Positions 21,461 to 30,053 of a stretch of DNA of 33,868 nt are shown piece by piece; within the stretch, counting starts at the first letter, position 1; every line of letters starts with the position of its first letter. The DNA is from Flavobacteriaceae bacterium Ga0077528. GTDB lineage: Bacteria; Bacteroidota; Bacteroidia; Flavobacteriales; Flavobacteriaceae. Position numbers and translations under genes: made by a program. The stretch covers positions 1 through 33,868 of the forward strand of contig LNDX01000025.1 in NCBI GenBank assembly GCA_001464475.1. The letters are read 5' to 3'. The notes below the pieces were generated by a model, which worked only from the letters and a program-made list of their open reading frames with translations, had not been told where the DNA came from and did no database searches.

Positions 21461-22123
21461 TTAGTCAAAACATTCCATTAATAGTAAATCGCCATCAGAA
21501 TGTTCGATTTTTACAATTCCATCTTCGGTTACATGGTTGCTGCTTCCTGTTCGATATCCAATGGTAAGTTCTTCATTATTTAAAGGATAGAATAAATTTT
21601 GTGTTGTAATTCCGCTTACTTTTCCGATTGGAATTAAAGAAATTGGCGTATTTTTAGTGTACCATTTTTCAAATTTATTGGGTAATAAAAACACTTTAGA
21701 ATGATCGTCAAGAATTACAATTTTTAATTTGTTTCTATAACTAACAATATTCGTGATATTTGTAATAGTATGATCGGCACGTTTTCCGGTTGCCCAAACT
21801 ACGTTTACTGCTTTATGTCCTTTTTCAATTAAATAATCGAACGCTTTTTCTAAATCGGTTTTGTCTTGATTTGGTGTGTGAACAATTTCAAGTGGAAACT
21901 GTTTTTCGTTATAAATTTCGGGATTAAAATCATCGTCAAAATCTCCTAAAAGTACATCAATTTTAATATCCAATTGTAAAACTCTGTCAATGGCATTGTC
22001 TAAAACTACAACTATTGGCGACCATTCAAGTAATTGTCCTAATAACTCAAAACTGCACGAAGCACCATTTGCAATGATTAGTGCTGGTTCTTGATCGTCG
22101 CGAACAATATGATGTGATGACAT
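21461..22123 (-). CDS. thiN: Thiamine pyrophosphokinase
   Basis: This enzyme transfers pyrophosphate from ATP to thiamine, giving the active cofactor. The 220 residues carry the signatures VLLGDFDD (57-64), QDKTDLEKA (86-94) and GKRADHTITNI (113-123), and a C-terminal beta domain ending in EHSDGDLLLM. It follows the DUF4249 gene by 12 nt on the same strand, so it may be co-transcribed with the outer-membrane pair. No TPP riboswitch was seen. Confidence 0.93.
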   Translation of the reverse strand: MSSHHIVRDDQEPALIIANGASCSFELLGQLLEWSPIVVVLDNAIDRVLQLDIKIDVLLGDFDDDFNPEIYNEKQFPLEIVHTPNQDKTDLEKAFDYLIEKGHKAVNVVWATGKRADHTITNITNIVSYRNKLKIVILDDHSKVFLLPNKFEKWYTKNTPISLIPIGKVSGITTQNLFYPLNNEELTIGYRTGSSNHVTEDGIVKIEHSDGDLLLMECFD

Positions 22124-22135
22124 TTTACTTGCTAA

Positions 22136-22951
22136 TTATTGTATTGTATACTCTATGGTTTCTGTTTTACTCAAACGGAAATAACCTAGTGCATAATTAC
22201 TAAAGTTTGTTTGATTAACCAAATTTCCGCGAATAGTTGAAGATGGTGTGGAAAAAGGGCCGCCATTATTTGATCCTGTTTGTGCAAGTAGAATATTCAT
22301 GTAGTTATAAAAATTGTTCGAAACTCCGTTAATCGAAAATTTTACTACATCGCCAGGGTTTAAATCTTCAAGAAAATACAATTCAAACATTTCATTATTT
22401 TGAGTAAATCGATCTTCGGCAACGCTAAACGACGGAATCAAAGTATTAGGATTTTCGAGTTTTGAAAAATAGAAGTTAGTTTGATTTTGAAAATCGTTGT
22501 AAAAAAACTTCAATTCTGTTTCTTCACCCAAGAAACCTGCATCGTTCTTCTGTTCAACATCAGTTATTAGTGGCGTGTCATATAAAACATCTGTTGAAGT
22601 ATAAATTTCACCTTTGTAAACTACTCTTAACGTATAGGTTTCTCCCACTACCGGAACGAAATTAGTACATTCGTATGTTCCGGGAATTACATTTTGAATA
22701 AAATTAAATATCTGACCCGATGTATTTGAAATAGTTACAACTGCATCTGTAACTGCAGGAATTTCATTAGCAAAATAGTCAGTAGTTGTAGATAACTTTA
22801 TTTTTTGAAAACTTCCGTCGGTTGTTGCAAACCAATTTATAGTTGCTTCTACCACTAGCCTCGGTTCGGCAGTTTCTAAATCTACATCAATAACTTCTTC
22901 ACAAGAAATAAATAGTATTGAAATTAGAACTAGGGTTATATATTTTTTCAT
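22136..22951 (-). CDS. DUF4249 outer-membrane lipoprotein
   Basis: A 271-residue Bacteroidota-specific lipoprotein. The signal ends in SILFISCEE, with Cys17 as the lipid-bearing residue. The mature protein begins with the DUF4249 pattern (VIDVDLETAEPRLVVEATI) and a beta-rich body with GTYECTNFVPVVGETYTLRV. It starts 3 nt after the stop of the TonB-dependent receptor. Receptor plus DUF4249 pairs are common in this phylum and resemble SusC/SusD units, although the fold differs; the ligand is unknown. Confidence 0.92.
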   Translation of the reverse strand: MKKYITLVLISILFISCEEVIDVDLETAEPRLVVEATINWFATTDGSFQKIKLSTTTDYFANEIPAVTDAVVTISNTSGQIFNFIQNVIPGTYECTNFVPVVGETYTLRVVYKGEIYTSTDVLYDTPLITDVEQKNDAGFLGEETELKFFYNDFQNQTNFYFSKLENPNTLIPSFSVAEDRFTQNNEMFELYFLEDLNPGDVVKFSINGVSNNFYNYMNILLAQTGSNNGGPFSTPSSTIRGNLVNQTNFSNYALGYFRLSKTETIEYTIQ

Positions 22952-22954
22952 AGC

Positions 22955-25327
22955 TTAAAATTTAATGTTATAAGTTACACTTGGTACAATTCCGAAAATA
23001 GTTAAACGACTTGCTTCATTTCTAGCAGTATCGGCATTTTGCCTAAAGGTAATTGCTGCTGCGTTTTGTCTGTTATATAAATTATAAATTCCAAAAACCC
23101 ACTCCGATTTCCAGTTACGGTTATCGTTTTTCCTTGGTGTTAATGTTGCAGAAACATCAATTCTATGGTAAGCAGGTAAATTTTCTTCATTTCTTCCTGT
23201 AAAACTAGGAATAGCAATTCCTTCATAAACATATTGACCATTTGGAAAAGTAACAGGTTGTCCTGTTTGAAGTGTAAAGTTTGCTCCGAACCTCCATTTA
23301 GTATTTAATTTGTAATTACCTACAACAGAAAGATTGTGAGTTTTATCAAATCCGGTTTTGTACCAATTACCATTGTTAATGCCTGTTTCTATTGGTGTTC
23401 TTCCTACTACTTGTTGTTCTGTTCTTGATATTGTATAAGAGATCCAACCTGTAAAAACACCTTTATTTTTTCTCGTATAAAATTCAACACCGTATGCTCT
23501 AGCTCTTCCATTTAATATAACTTGCTCCAAAGCATCATTTGCAATTAGGTTTGCCCCATCAATATAGTCTACTCTATTTTTTATTTTTTTGAAAAAAGTT
23601 TCAACCTCAAAAGTGTATTTGTCGTCTATACTATTTCTAAAATAACCAAGAGCTACTTGATCTAATAGTTGAGGTTTAAAATATTGATCGCTTGGTGACC
23701 AAACATCCAGTGGAGTAGGCGATTGTGTATTAGATACTAAGTGTAAATATTGCGACATTCTATTATAACTGGCCTTGATTGATTGATTTTCATTTAAGAT
23801 GTAAGCCATTGAAAAACGAGGTTCGAAATTATTAAAGTAGGCAATTGTTTCGTTTTTATCATAGCTAACGGTTCCTATCGGCTTCGCTTTTTCGTAAATC
23901 TGAAAACTTGGATTAAACACTACAGGTTGATCATTTTCATATACATTCATCGTTTGTTGTCCTAATCGCCAAAAAGTACTCCATCTAAGACCATATGATA
24001 ATGAAATTTTATCACTTATCTTGTGTTCAGCATCTAAATAAAGAGCATTTTCTAGCGCATATTTACGCTCCAGTTGATCTGAATTTATTGTTGATTCGTT
24101 GTTGGAAGGATTAATAGTACCTGGATTGAACTCGTAAAAATTAGTATGCATTCCGTAAGTTAATTTTAACTTGTCATTCAAATAGTGCTTAAAATCGTAC
24201 TTCAAGTTGTAATTTTTTATGCCACTATTCCAATCTAATCCTATAAAGTCTAAAGTTAAGCCATAATAATAATCAGAATAAATCATAGAAAGGTTGGAAA
24301 ATAGTTTATCAGAAAACAAGTGATTCCAACGCAAATTAATTACAGTATTTCCGTAAGTATTATCGAAACTTTCATTAAGTTGAAAAACATCTCTGCCAAA
24401 ATACCCTGATAGGAAAACACTATTTTTGTTGTCTAAACGGTAACTTATCTTGGTGTTTAAATCGTAGAAACTTGCTGAATTTGGATTATCTGCTAGTTGT
24501 AAAAACAAATGAGCATAAGAGGCACGACCAGCGACTAAGAATGATCCTTTACCTTTATCTATAGGGCCTTCGGCTAATAATCGACTAGAAATTAAACCAA
24601 TACCACCATTCATGTGAAATTTATTTTTGTTGCCTTCTTTTTGGTAGATATCAAGTACTGACGACAACCGTCCGCCGTAGCGTGCTGGTATTCCTCCTTT
24701 ATATAATTTTAGATCTTTTATGGCATCTGGATTAAATACAGAAAACAAACCGAACAGGTGAGAAGAATTGTAAATTGTTGCTTCATCTAATTGAATTAAG
24801 TTTTGATCTGCGCCACCACCACGAACGTTAAAACCTGATTGACCTTCTCCGGCATTAGTAACACCTGGTAGTGTAAGAATAGATTTTAAGACATCTACTT
24901 CACCCAAAATAACAGGCATTTCTTTAACTTCTTGAATGGATAGTTTTTTGACACTCATTTCAGGTTTTCTAGTATTTGTACCAACTTTTTCTTTTATAAC
25001 GACTTCTTGTAACAATTCGCCACTTTCAATTAAACTGTAATTTTTTTTGATGTTTTGGTTTAATGAAATTTTTTCGTCGATAGTTTCATAGCTGATATAA
25101 CTAATACTTATTTCATAATCACCTTTGGGAAGTGTAAGTGAGTAAAAGCCATATTCATTTGTAATTGCGAAAGATTTGGTTCCTTTTACAATAACGTTTA
25201 CACCTATTAAAGTTTCATTATTTTTTTTATCTGAAATGGTACCACTGATGGTAAATTTTTCTTGCGAAAAACTTGACATTGAGGTAAGAATAAACAGGAA
25301 TATTGTCAATAATCTATTGAAAGGCAT
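22955..25327 (-). CDS. TonB-dependent outer-membrane receptor with carboxypeptidase-like N-domain
   Basis: A 790-residue outer-membrane transporter. A signal peptide (1-22) is followed by a carboxypeptidase-regulatory-like beta-sandwich (about 23-100, KNNETLIGVNVIVKGTK), a plug domain (about 125-235 with ILTLPGVTNAGEGQSGFNVR and GGADQNLIQLDEA), and a 22-strand-type barrel to the end (VTYNIKF). Energised by TonB-ExbBD, it imports an unidentified nutrient. The upstream gap is shared with a divergent secreted protein gene. Length and ends look complete. Confidence 0.95.
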   Translation of the reverse strand: MPFNRLLTIFLFILTSMSSFSQEKFTISGTISDKKNNETLIGVNVIVKGTKSFAITNEYGFYSLTLPKGDYEISISYISYETIDEKISLNQNIKKNYSLIESGELLQEVVIKEKVGTNTRKPEMSVKKLSIQEVKEMPVILGEVDVLKSILTLPGVTNAGEGQSGFNVRGGGADQNLIQLDEATIYNSSHLFGLFSVFNPDAIKDLKLYKGGIPARYGGRLSSVLDIYQKEGNKNKFHMNGGIGLISSRLLAEGPIDKGKGSFLVAGRASYAHLFLQLADNPNSASFYDLNTKISYRLDNKNSVFLSGYFGRDVFQLNESFDNTYGNTVINLRWNHLFSDKLFSNLSMIYSDYYYGLTLDFIGLDWNSGIKNYNLKYDFKHYLNDKLKLTYGMHTNFYEFNPGTINPSNNESTINSDQLERKYALENALYLDAEHKISDKISLSYGLRWSTFWRLGQQTMNVYENDQPVVFNPSFQIYEKAKPIGTVSYDKNETIAYFNNFEPRFSMAYILNENQSIKASYNRMSQYLHLVSNTQSPTPLDVWSPSDQYFKPQLLDQVALGYFRNSIDDKYTFEVETFFKKIKNRVDYIDGANLIANDALEQVILNGRARAYGVEFYTRKNKGVFTGWISYTISRTEQQVVGRTPIETGINNGNWYKTGFDKTHNLSVVGNYKLNTKWRFGANFTLQTGQPVTFPNGQYVYEGIAIPSFTGRNEENLPAYHRIDVSATLTPRKNDNRNWKSEWVFGIYNLYNRQNAAAITFRQNADTARNEASRLTIFGIVPSVTYNIKF

Positions 25328-25454
25328 AGTCTTTGATTTAGTTTTGCAAATTTGATAATTTATTAGGCTTGTTGTTGCGTAACGAATGTTAATGTATGGT
25401 TAATAATTAAAAAAGGGTATTTCTTTTTTGAATATATTTACACTTTAATTAGAT

Positions 25455-26171
25455 ATGGTAAGGATTGTTTTTTTTGTAGTATTTTTATTTTGTTTTTCTT
25501 TTAGTTCTCATGCGCAATTTGAGCAAACTAAAAGAAAGGTAAATATTAGTGCGATGCCAAACAAAGCTAAAAAGAAGAAAGCTATTTTGCCAGAAACTCC
25601 TCCAACTACAGTTACTCCAGAAATAAAATTTGAAAGTCAATATTTTAAAAAGGAGGATGACATATTATTGAGAAGTTTGCCTAAATTACCTAAAGTTGGT
25701 GAGGTAGAAACGCCAAAAACCTATGAAGTGAGAAGTACTTCTGAAATTTACACTGAAAAAGTACAGGCTAAGATGGCTCAAGAAGGAATTTCAAGAGAAA
25801 TTCTAAACAGCGATATTTTTCTTGGAGAATATACAGTTTATACAAATGAAATTAAGATATCTGCAAGAGATTATAGTGCCATCGATGGAGATTTAGTTAG
25901 GATTTGGTTGAATGGTGAAATAGTAACTAGAGTAATTGATTTAGAGTCTGGTTACCAACGATATGATTATGTTTTGAAGGAAGGTTTAAATGTAATTCAA
26001 ATTGAAGCACTCAATATAGGTTTGTCTTTTCCAAATACAGGTCAATTTTCATTTGTTGATGGAAATGGTAAAATGATAACAGAACAGTTTTGGGGATTGA
26101 ATGAAGGTTATCGTGCCACTATAAAAGTATATAAAAAGAAAGGTTTAGAAGAAGAGAAAGAGAATAAATAA
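25455..26171 (+). CDS. Secreted hypothetical protein
   Basis: A 238-residue protein with a clear signal peptide (IVFFVVFLFCFSFSSHA, then Q21). A Lys/Pro-rich linker (about 25-60) leads to a beta-rich domain with DYSAIDGDLVRIWLNGEIV, VLKEGLNVIQIEALNIG and a closing strand before a Lys/Glu tail. I recognise no named family, although close relatives are likely in flavobacteria. It diverges from the TonB-receptor gene and ends in a strong terminator. Confidence 0.85.
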   Translation: MVRIVFFVVFLFCFSFSSHAQFEQTKRKVNISAMPNKAKKKKAILPETPPTTVTPEIKFESQYFKKEDDILLRSLPKLPKVGEVETPKTYEVRSTSEIYTEKVQAKMAQEGISREILNSDIFLGEYTVYTNEIKISARDYSAIDGDLVRIWLNGEIVTRVIDLESGYQRYDYVLKEGLNVIQIEALNIGLSFPNTGQFSFVDGNGKMITEQFWGLNEGYRATIKVYKKKGLEEEKENK

Positions 26172-26198
26172 AAAAGACGACCTATTGGTCGTCTTTTT
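26171..26198. terminator. Terminator after the secreted protein gene
   Basis: AAAAAGACGACC and GGTCGTCTTTTT form a 12-bp stem with a TATT loop, then T's. It also faces the end of icd on the other strand. Confidence 0.88.
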
Positions 26199-26217
26199 TT
26201 ATTTCTAATTTAGAAAA

Positions 26218-27441
26218 TTATGCTAATTTTTTGTCTAAATTTTCTTTGATAGCTGCTAAGAAATTTTCTGTAGTTAAGTAATCTGCAGAAGTTAATCCCT
26301 CTGGTTTTACTAACATAGCTAAATCTTTAGTCATTTTACCACTTTCAACAGTTTCTACACAAACTTCTTCAAGCTTGTTGCAGAAATTAATTAACTCTTG
26401 GTTTCCGTCTAATTTACCTCTGTGTTCTAAACCTCTTGTCCAAGCAAAGATAGATGCAATTGGGTTTGTTGAAGTAGCTTTTCCTTGTTGGTGTTGACGA
26501 TAATGACGAGTTACTGTTCCGTGTGCTGCTTCTGCTTCAACTGTTTTTCCATCTGGAGTTACTAATACAGAAGTCATTAATCCTAATGAACCAAATCCTT
26601 GTGCAACAGTATCCGATTGAACGTCGCCATCATAGTTTTTACAAGCCCAAACAAATCCACCATTCCATTTCATTGCTGATGCAACCATGTCGTCGATAAG
26701 TCTGTGTTCGTAGGTCATTCCGTTAGCTTCAAAATCAGCTTTGTAATGTTGTTGGTATACTTCCTCAAAAATATCTTTAAATCTTCCATCATAAGCTTTC
26801 AAAATTGTGTTTTTTGTTGAAAGATATAAAGGCCATTTTTTAGTCAAAGCCATTTGAAAAGATGAATGAGCAAATCCGTAAATACTTTCATCAGTATTAT
26901 ACATAGACATTGCTACACCATCACCTTTAAAGTCATAAACTTTCCACTCAGTAGTTTCACCAGCTTCATTTGTAAAAGACATGGTTAATGTTCCTTTTCC
27001 TTTGATAACTTTATCAGTTGCTTTGTATTGATCTCCAAAAGCGTGACGACCAATAACAATTGGTTTAGTCCAACCTTGAACGTATCTTGGTACATTACTC
27101 ATAATAATTGGTTCACGGAAAACAGTTCCACCAACGATATTTCTAATAGTTCCGTTTGGAGATTTCCACATTTCAGAAAGGTTGAATTCTTTTACGCGCT
27201 CTTCATCTGGAGTAATAGTAGCACATTTAATACCAACATTATATTTCTTAATTGCCTCAGCCGAATCAATTGTAATTTGGTCTTTCGTTGCTTCTCTGCT
27301 TTCAATTCCTAAATCGTAGTATTTGATATCTAAATCAAGATAAGGAAGGATTAGTTGTTCTTTAATGAAACTCCAAATAATTCGTGTCATTTCATCGCCA
27401 TCCAATTCAACTACTGGATTGGCTACTTTAATTTTTGCCAT
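26218..27441 (-). CDS. icd: NADP-dependent isocitrate dehydrogenase
   Basis: This TCA-cycle enzyme oxidises isocitrate to 2-oxoglutarate. The 407-residue protein is of the eukaryote-like monomer-fold homodimeric type: N-terminal [13 protein letters not shown], substrate loop [19 protein letters not shown], metal-site [11 protein letters not shown], and [12 protein letters not shown] longer frame to 27489 exists, but its first codons lie upstream of the expected transcript start from the TATATTTG box at 27487-27494, so the ATG at 27441 ([10 protein letters not shown]) is chosen. Confidence 0.97.
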   Translation of the reverse strand: MAKIKVANPVVELDGDEMTRIIWSFIKEQLILPYLDLDIKYYDLGIESREATKDQITIDSAEAIKKYNVGIKCATITPDEERVKEFNLSEMWKSPNGTIRNIVGGTVFREPIIMSNVPRYVQGWTKPIVIGRHAFGDQYKATDKVIKGKGTLTMSFTNEAGETTEWKVYDFKGDGVAMSMYNTDESIYGFAHSSFQMALTKKWPLYLSTKNTILKAYDGRFKDIFEEVYQQHYKADFEANGMTYEHRLIDDMVASAMKWNGGFVWACKNYDGDVQSDTVAQGFGSLGLMTSVLVTPDGKTVEAEAAHGTVTRHYRQHQQGKATSTNPIASIFAWTRGLEHRGKLDGNQELINFCNKLEEVCVETVESGKMTKDLAMLVKPEGLTSADYLTTENFLAAIKENLDKKLA

Positions 27442-27486
27442 AATGTATAATGTTTTGTTGTTTGTTTTTATAAAAATTCGCGGTAA

Positions 27487-27494
27487 CAAATATA
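27487..27494 (-). promoter_or_regulatory. -7 box TATATTTG of icd
   Basis: TATATTTG on the minus strand fits TAnnTTTG, 45 nt before the chosen icd ATG; it rules out the upstream start at 27489. Confidence 0.55.
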
Positions 27495-27610
27495 AGAATA
27501 AGTAGTTAATTTTATTATAGTTGAGCTACGAAATCGATTGATTTATGAATTTGATATTTTAACGAACTTAAATTATGAATTTGATAATTTAGAGTTGTTT
27601 TTTTTGCATA

Positions 27611-27641
27611 AAAAAAGCCTCGATATTATCGAAGCTTTTTT
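27611..27641 (-). terminator. Terminator of rplS
   Basis: AAAAAAGCCTCGAT and ATCGAAGCTTTTTT pair except at one C-A position (G-U in the minus-strand RNA) with a 3-nt loop, followed by T's on the minus strand, about 20 nt after the rplS stop. Confidence 0.85.
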
Positions 27642-27661
27642 TATTGATTGAAAGTTTAGAA

Positions 27662-28012
27662 TTATCTTCTTCTTTCTTTGATTTTTGCTTTTTTACCAGT
27701 AAGTTCTCTAAAGTAGTAGATACGAGCTCTTCTAACTTTACCTCTTTGGTTCAATTCAATTTTTTGCAAAGCAGGCATGTTAACTGGGAAGATACGCTCT
27801 ACACCAACTGCACCTGACATTTTACGGATTGTAAAAGTTTCAGTGATACCAGCACCTTTTCTTTGAATAACAACTCCTTTAAAAAACTGAGTTCTTGTTT
27901 TTTCACCCTCTTTAATTTCGTAGTAAACTGTGATTGTATCACCAGCTCCAAACGCAGGGAAATCTTTTTTTGTTGATAATTCGTTATTAACGAAATCTAC
28001 TAAATTTGCCAT
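27662..28012 (-). CDS. rplS: 50S ribosomal protein L19
   Basis: A 116-residue ribosomal protein at the 30S-50S interface. The [20 protein letters not shown] core and the C-terminal [20 protein letters not shown] signature are complete. It follows trmD, as in many bacteria, but a 157-bp gap with its own promoter-like box and a 74-nt leader separates them. Confidence 0.98.
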   Translation of the reverse strand: MANLVDFVNNELSTKKDFPAFGAGDTITVYYEIKEGEKTRTQFFKGVVIQRKGAGITETFTIRKMSGAVGVERIFPVNMPALQKIELNQRGKVRRARIYYFRELTGKKAKIKERRR

Positions 28013-28093
28013 TTTTAATGCTAATTATGGTTTAAAATCTGAGCAACATTCACGGTTTTCGCCAGAGGTTGGTCAAATGTGGGTGCAAAAGTA
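28013..28093 (-). promoter_or_regulatory. rplS promoter and possible autoregulatory leader
   Basis: TACTTTTG (28093-28086, minus) fits TAnnTTTG. The leader that follows contains GC-richer segments (GACCAACCTCTGGCGAAAAC) between ACATT and AATGT, which could pair, before an A/T tract and the ATG. A ribosomal-protein leader controlled by L19 is plausible, but the fold is not proven. Confidence 0.4.
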
Positions 28094-28113
28094 TAAATAA
28101 AATTTCAATAATC

Positions 28114-28156
28114 AAATCCCAAATTCCAATATTTTCAAACTTGGAATTTGGGATTT
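28114..28156. terminator. Perfect 16-bp inverted repeat between trmD and rplS
   Basis: AAATCCCAAATTCCAA (28114-28129) and its exact complement (28141-28156) flank an 11-nt loop, 14 nt after the trmD stop. It is followed by ATTGATTATTG on the minus strand, so it may end or attenuate trmD transcripts. Confidence 0.55.
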
Positions 28157-28169
28157 CAAAATTTGGAAT

Positions 28170-28844
28170 TTAATCCAACAAATCTGGGCGTCTATTTTTT
28201 GTATGTTCAAAAGCCATATCTTCTCTCCATTTGTCAATTTTGGCGAAGTGGCCACTAGTTAAAACTTCAGGAACTTTCCATCCTTTATAGTCTGCAGGTC
28301 TAGTATATATAGGTCCTGATAGAAGTCCGTCTTGAAAACTATCTGTCAGTGCCGAAGTTTCGTCAGATAAAACTCCCGGTATTAAACGAATTATTGCATC
28401 ACAAAATACAATTGCACCAATCTCACCACCACTTAAAACATAATCACCAATAGAAATTTCTTTAGTAATAAAATGGTCTCTTACTCGTTGGTCGACTCCT
28501 TTATAATGTCCACATAAAATTATTATATTTTCATACATCGATGCGGTATTTGCCATCTTTTGATTTAAAGTTTCACCATCAGGAGACATATATATGATTT
28601 CATCATAAGTTCTTTCACTTTTCAAATGGGTTATGCAAGCATCAATAGGTTGAATCATCATCACCATTCCAGCGCCTCCTCCAAAAGGATAATCATCAAC
28701 CGATTTCTGTTTATTAGTAGTGTAGTCTCTCAAATTATGAAAATGTACTTCAACTAATCCTTTATCAATAGCACGCCTCATAATGGATGCCTCGAATGGA
28801 CTTCTAAGTAATTCAGGTAATAAAGTGATAATATCTATTCTCAT
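28170..28844 (-). CDS. trmD: tRNA (guanine37-N1)-methyltransferase
   Basis: TrmD methylates G37 next to the anticodon and prevents frameshifting. The 224 residues hold the trefoil-knot SAM site ([33 protein letters not shown]) and the catalytic-side motif [12 protein letters not shown]; the C-terminal helical domain ends in RRPDLLD. Its promoter is the TATCTTTG box at 28862-28869. Confidence 0.97.
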   Translation of the reverse strand: MRIDIITLLPELLRSPFEASIMRRAIDKGLVEVHFHNLRDYTTNKQKSVDDYPFGGGAGMVMMIQPIDACITHLKSERTYDEIIYMSPDGETLNQKMANTASMYENIIILCGHYKGVDQRVRDHFITKEISIGDYVLSGGEIGAIVFCDAIIRLIPGVLSDETSALTDSFQDGLLSGPIYTRPADYKGWKVPEVLTSGHFAKIDKWREDMAFEHTKNRRPDLLD

Positions 28845-28861
28845 TTTATAAAAATTATTTG

Positions 28862-28869
28862 CAAAGATA
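28862..28869 (-). promoter_or_regulatory. -7 box TATCTTTG of trmD
   Basis: TATCTTTG on the minus strand fits TAnnTTTG, 17 nt upstream of the ATG. Confidence 0.55.
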
Positions 28870-29451
28870 CAAAGTTAAAGAGTATTTGACTTTTGAAATT
28901 TTAGAATGTAATGTTACATTTTATGCTAAAAGTGAAAAACACGTATTTCTACGTATAAATTTTAAATGCTTAGAAGCTAAGTTTGTAAACTCAAAATAGG
29001 TTTTCGTTAAACGATGTGTATTTGTTTATTCTTAAATCTAATTTTGTAAGTTGATTTTTAACTATTAAATATAAGTTGTTGTTTTTCAATCAGTTGTTTA
29101 TTTGTTGTTTTTGATTGAGTTATATTTTAAAGAAAAAATTAACGAATGTTAAGCGTTTTATGCTAAACAACGATTTTTAAACACTTTTCAACGTTTTTAA
29201 TTTTTTGTTGAAAAGTTATAATTTAAGTTTGTTGTAGAATTAATTTGACTTAAATAAAGTGAACTCTTTAATAATGTTTTTTTAATTTTATAACAAAGTA
29301 AAAACAAAATTTTTAAAATATAACATAAGTAGATCTTGGTTTTTTGCCCCGAAAATTAAGATTAAATAAACTTAACCTCATAAGTATTCAAATTAAGTTT
29401 TGAATTTATGTAATGCTATATTTTAATTACAAATATTTAAAATATAATATT
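28870..29451. other. Long AT-rich regulatory gap before the adhesin genes
   Basis: About 580 bp without a gene. A TAATTTTG at 29039-29046 on the plus strand could be a -7 box. ACTTTTCAAC (29183-29192) and its complement (29207-29216) form a 10-bp inverted repeat with a 14-nt loop. The last 80 bases are nearly all A/T and lead to the AATATAATATT leader at the next ATG. A long untranslated leader for the adhesin operon is possible. Confidence 0.4.
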
Positions 29452-30021
29452 ATGAGAAACAAAGATTTAATTCAGCCAACAGAAACATCTTTTTTGCAAT
29501 CAATAAGTATTGTGAGAAATACCAAAATTGCTTTTGCACTAATCATGATGATGTTTTCATTATCAAATGGATTTTCTCAAGCATCAAATCAAAGAGCTCA
29601 AATTATTACTAAGGATACTTTTTTGAATTCTTTGTCAAACTCAAGTACAAGATACTCTTCAACTGAGTATAACAATGTACTTGGTTTATTGAATAATTCA
29701 AATTCTTCATTATATCTAAGTAATGGCCAAGTAAGAACTTATGGTCAAATACCTGTATGTATGTATACAGATCTTACATCGCTAAGTATTGCCGATAGAC
29801 CTGACCTACCAACAAACGATATTCAATTAGTGACTATTAAAATAGGAAGAGCTTCTGAAATTACGGGTCCTATTGATCTTACAACTATTTGTAATTATAA
29901 AAATGTAAAGTATATACATATTAAATTAAATTTTGATATGCAGGCTTCTCAGTTGACAAGATTGATTAAGAATTGTAATCCTAAATGCGTTGTTTTCTTT
30001 AGCGTTGAAAAAATATCTTAA
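29452..30021 (+). CDS. Small secreted protein encoded before the adhesin
   Basis: A 189-residue protein. After a long polar N-region (1-25) comes a hydrophobic signal core (IAFALIMMMFSLSNGFS, then QASNQRA). The mature part is Ser/Asn-rich at first, then alternating beta/alpha, with four Cys (PVCMY, TTICNY, NCNPKCV). No family recognised. The ATG at 29452 is chosen over one at 29413, because it gives a normal signal peptide and shares its leader (AATATAATATTATG) with the adhesin gene 33 nt downstream. A role in secreting or anchoring the adhesin is possible but unsupported. Confidence 0.7.
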   Translation: MRNKDLIQPTETSFLQSISIVRNTKIAFALIMMMFSLSNGFSQASNQRAQIITKDTFLNSLSNSSTRYSSTEYNNVLGLLNNSNSSLYLSNGQVRTYGQIPVCMYTDLTSLSIADRPDLPTNDIQLVTIKIGRASEITGPIDLTTICNYKNVKYIHIKLNFDMQASQLTRLIKNCNPKCVVFFSVEKIS

Positions 30022-30053
30022 AGTTACTTTTTGAAAAAAATAAATATAATATT

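Noticed and set aside
27442..27489. Longer N-terminus for isocitrate dehydrogenase
   Set aside because: The extra 16 codons begin at the -7 box and are absent from the family; [10 protein letters not shown] is the normal start.
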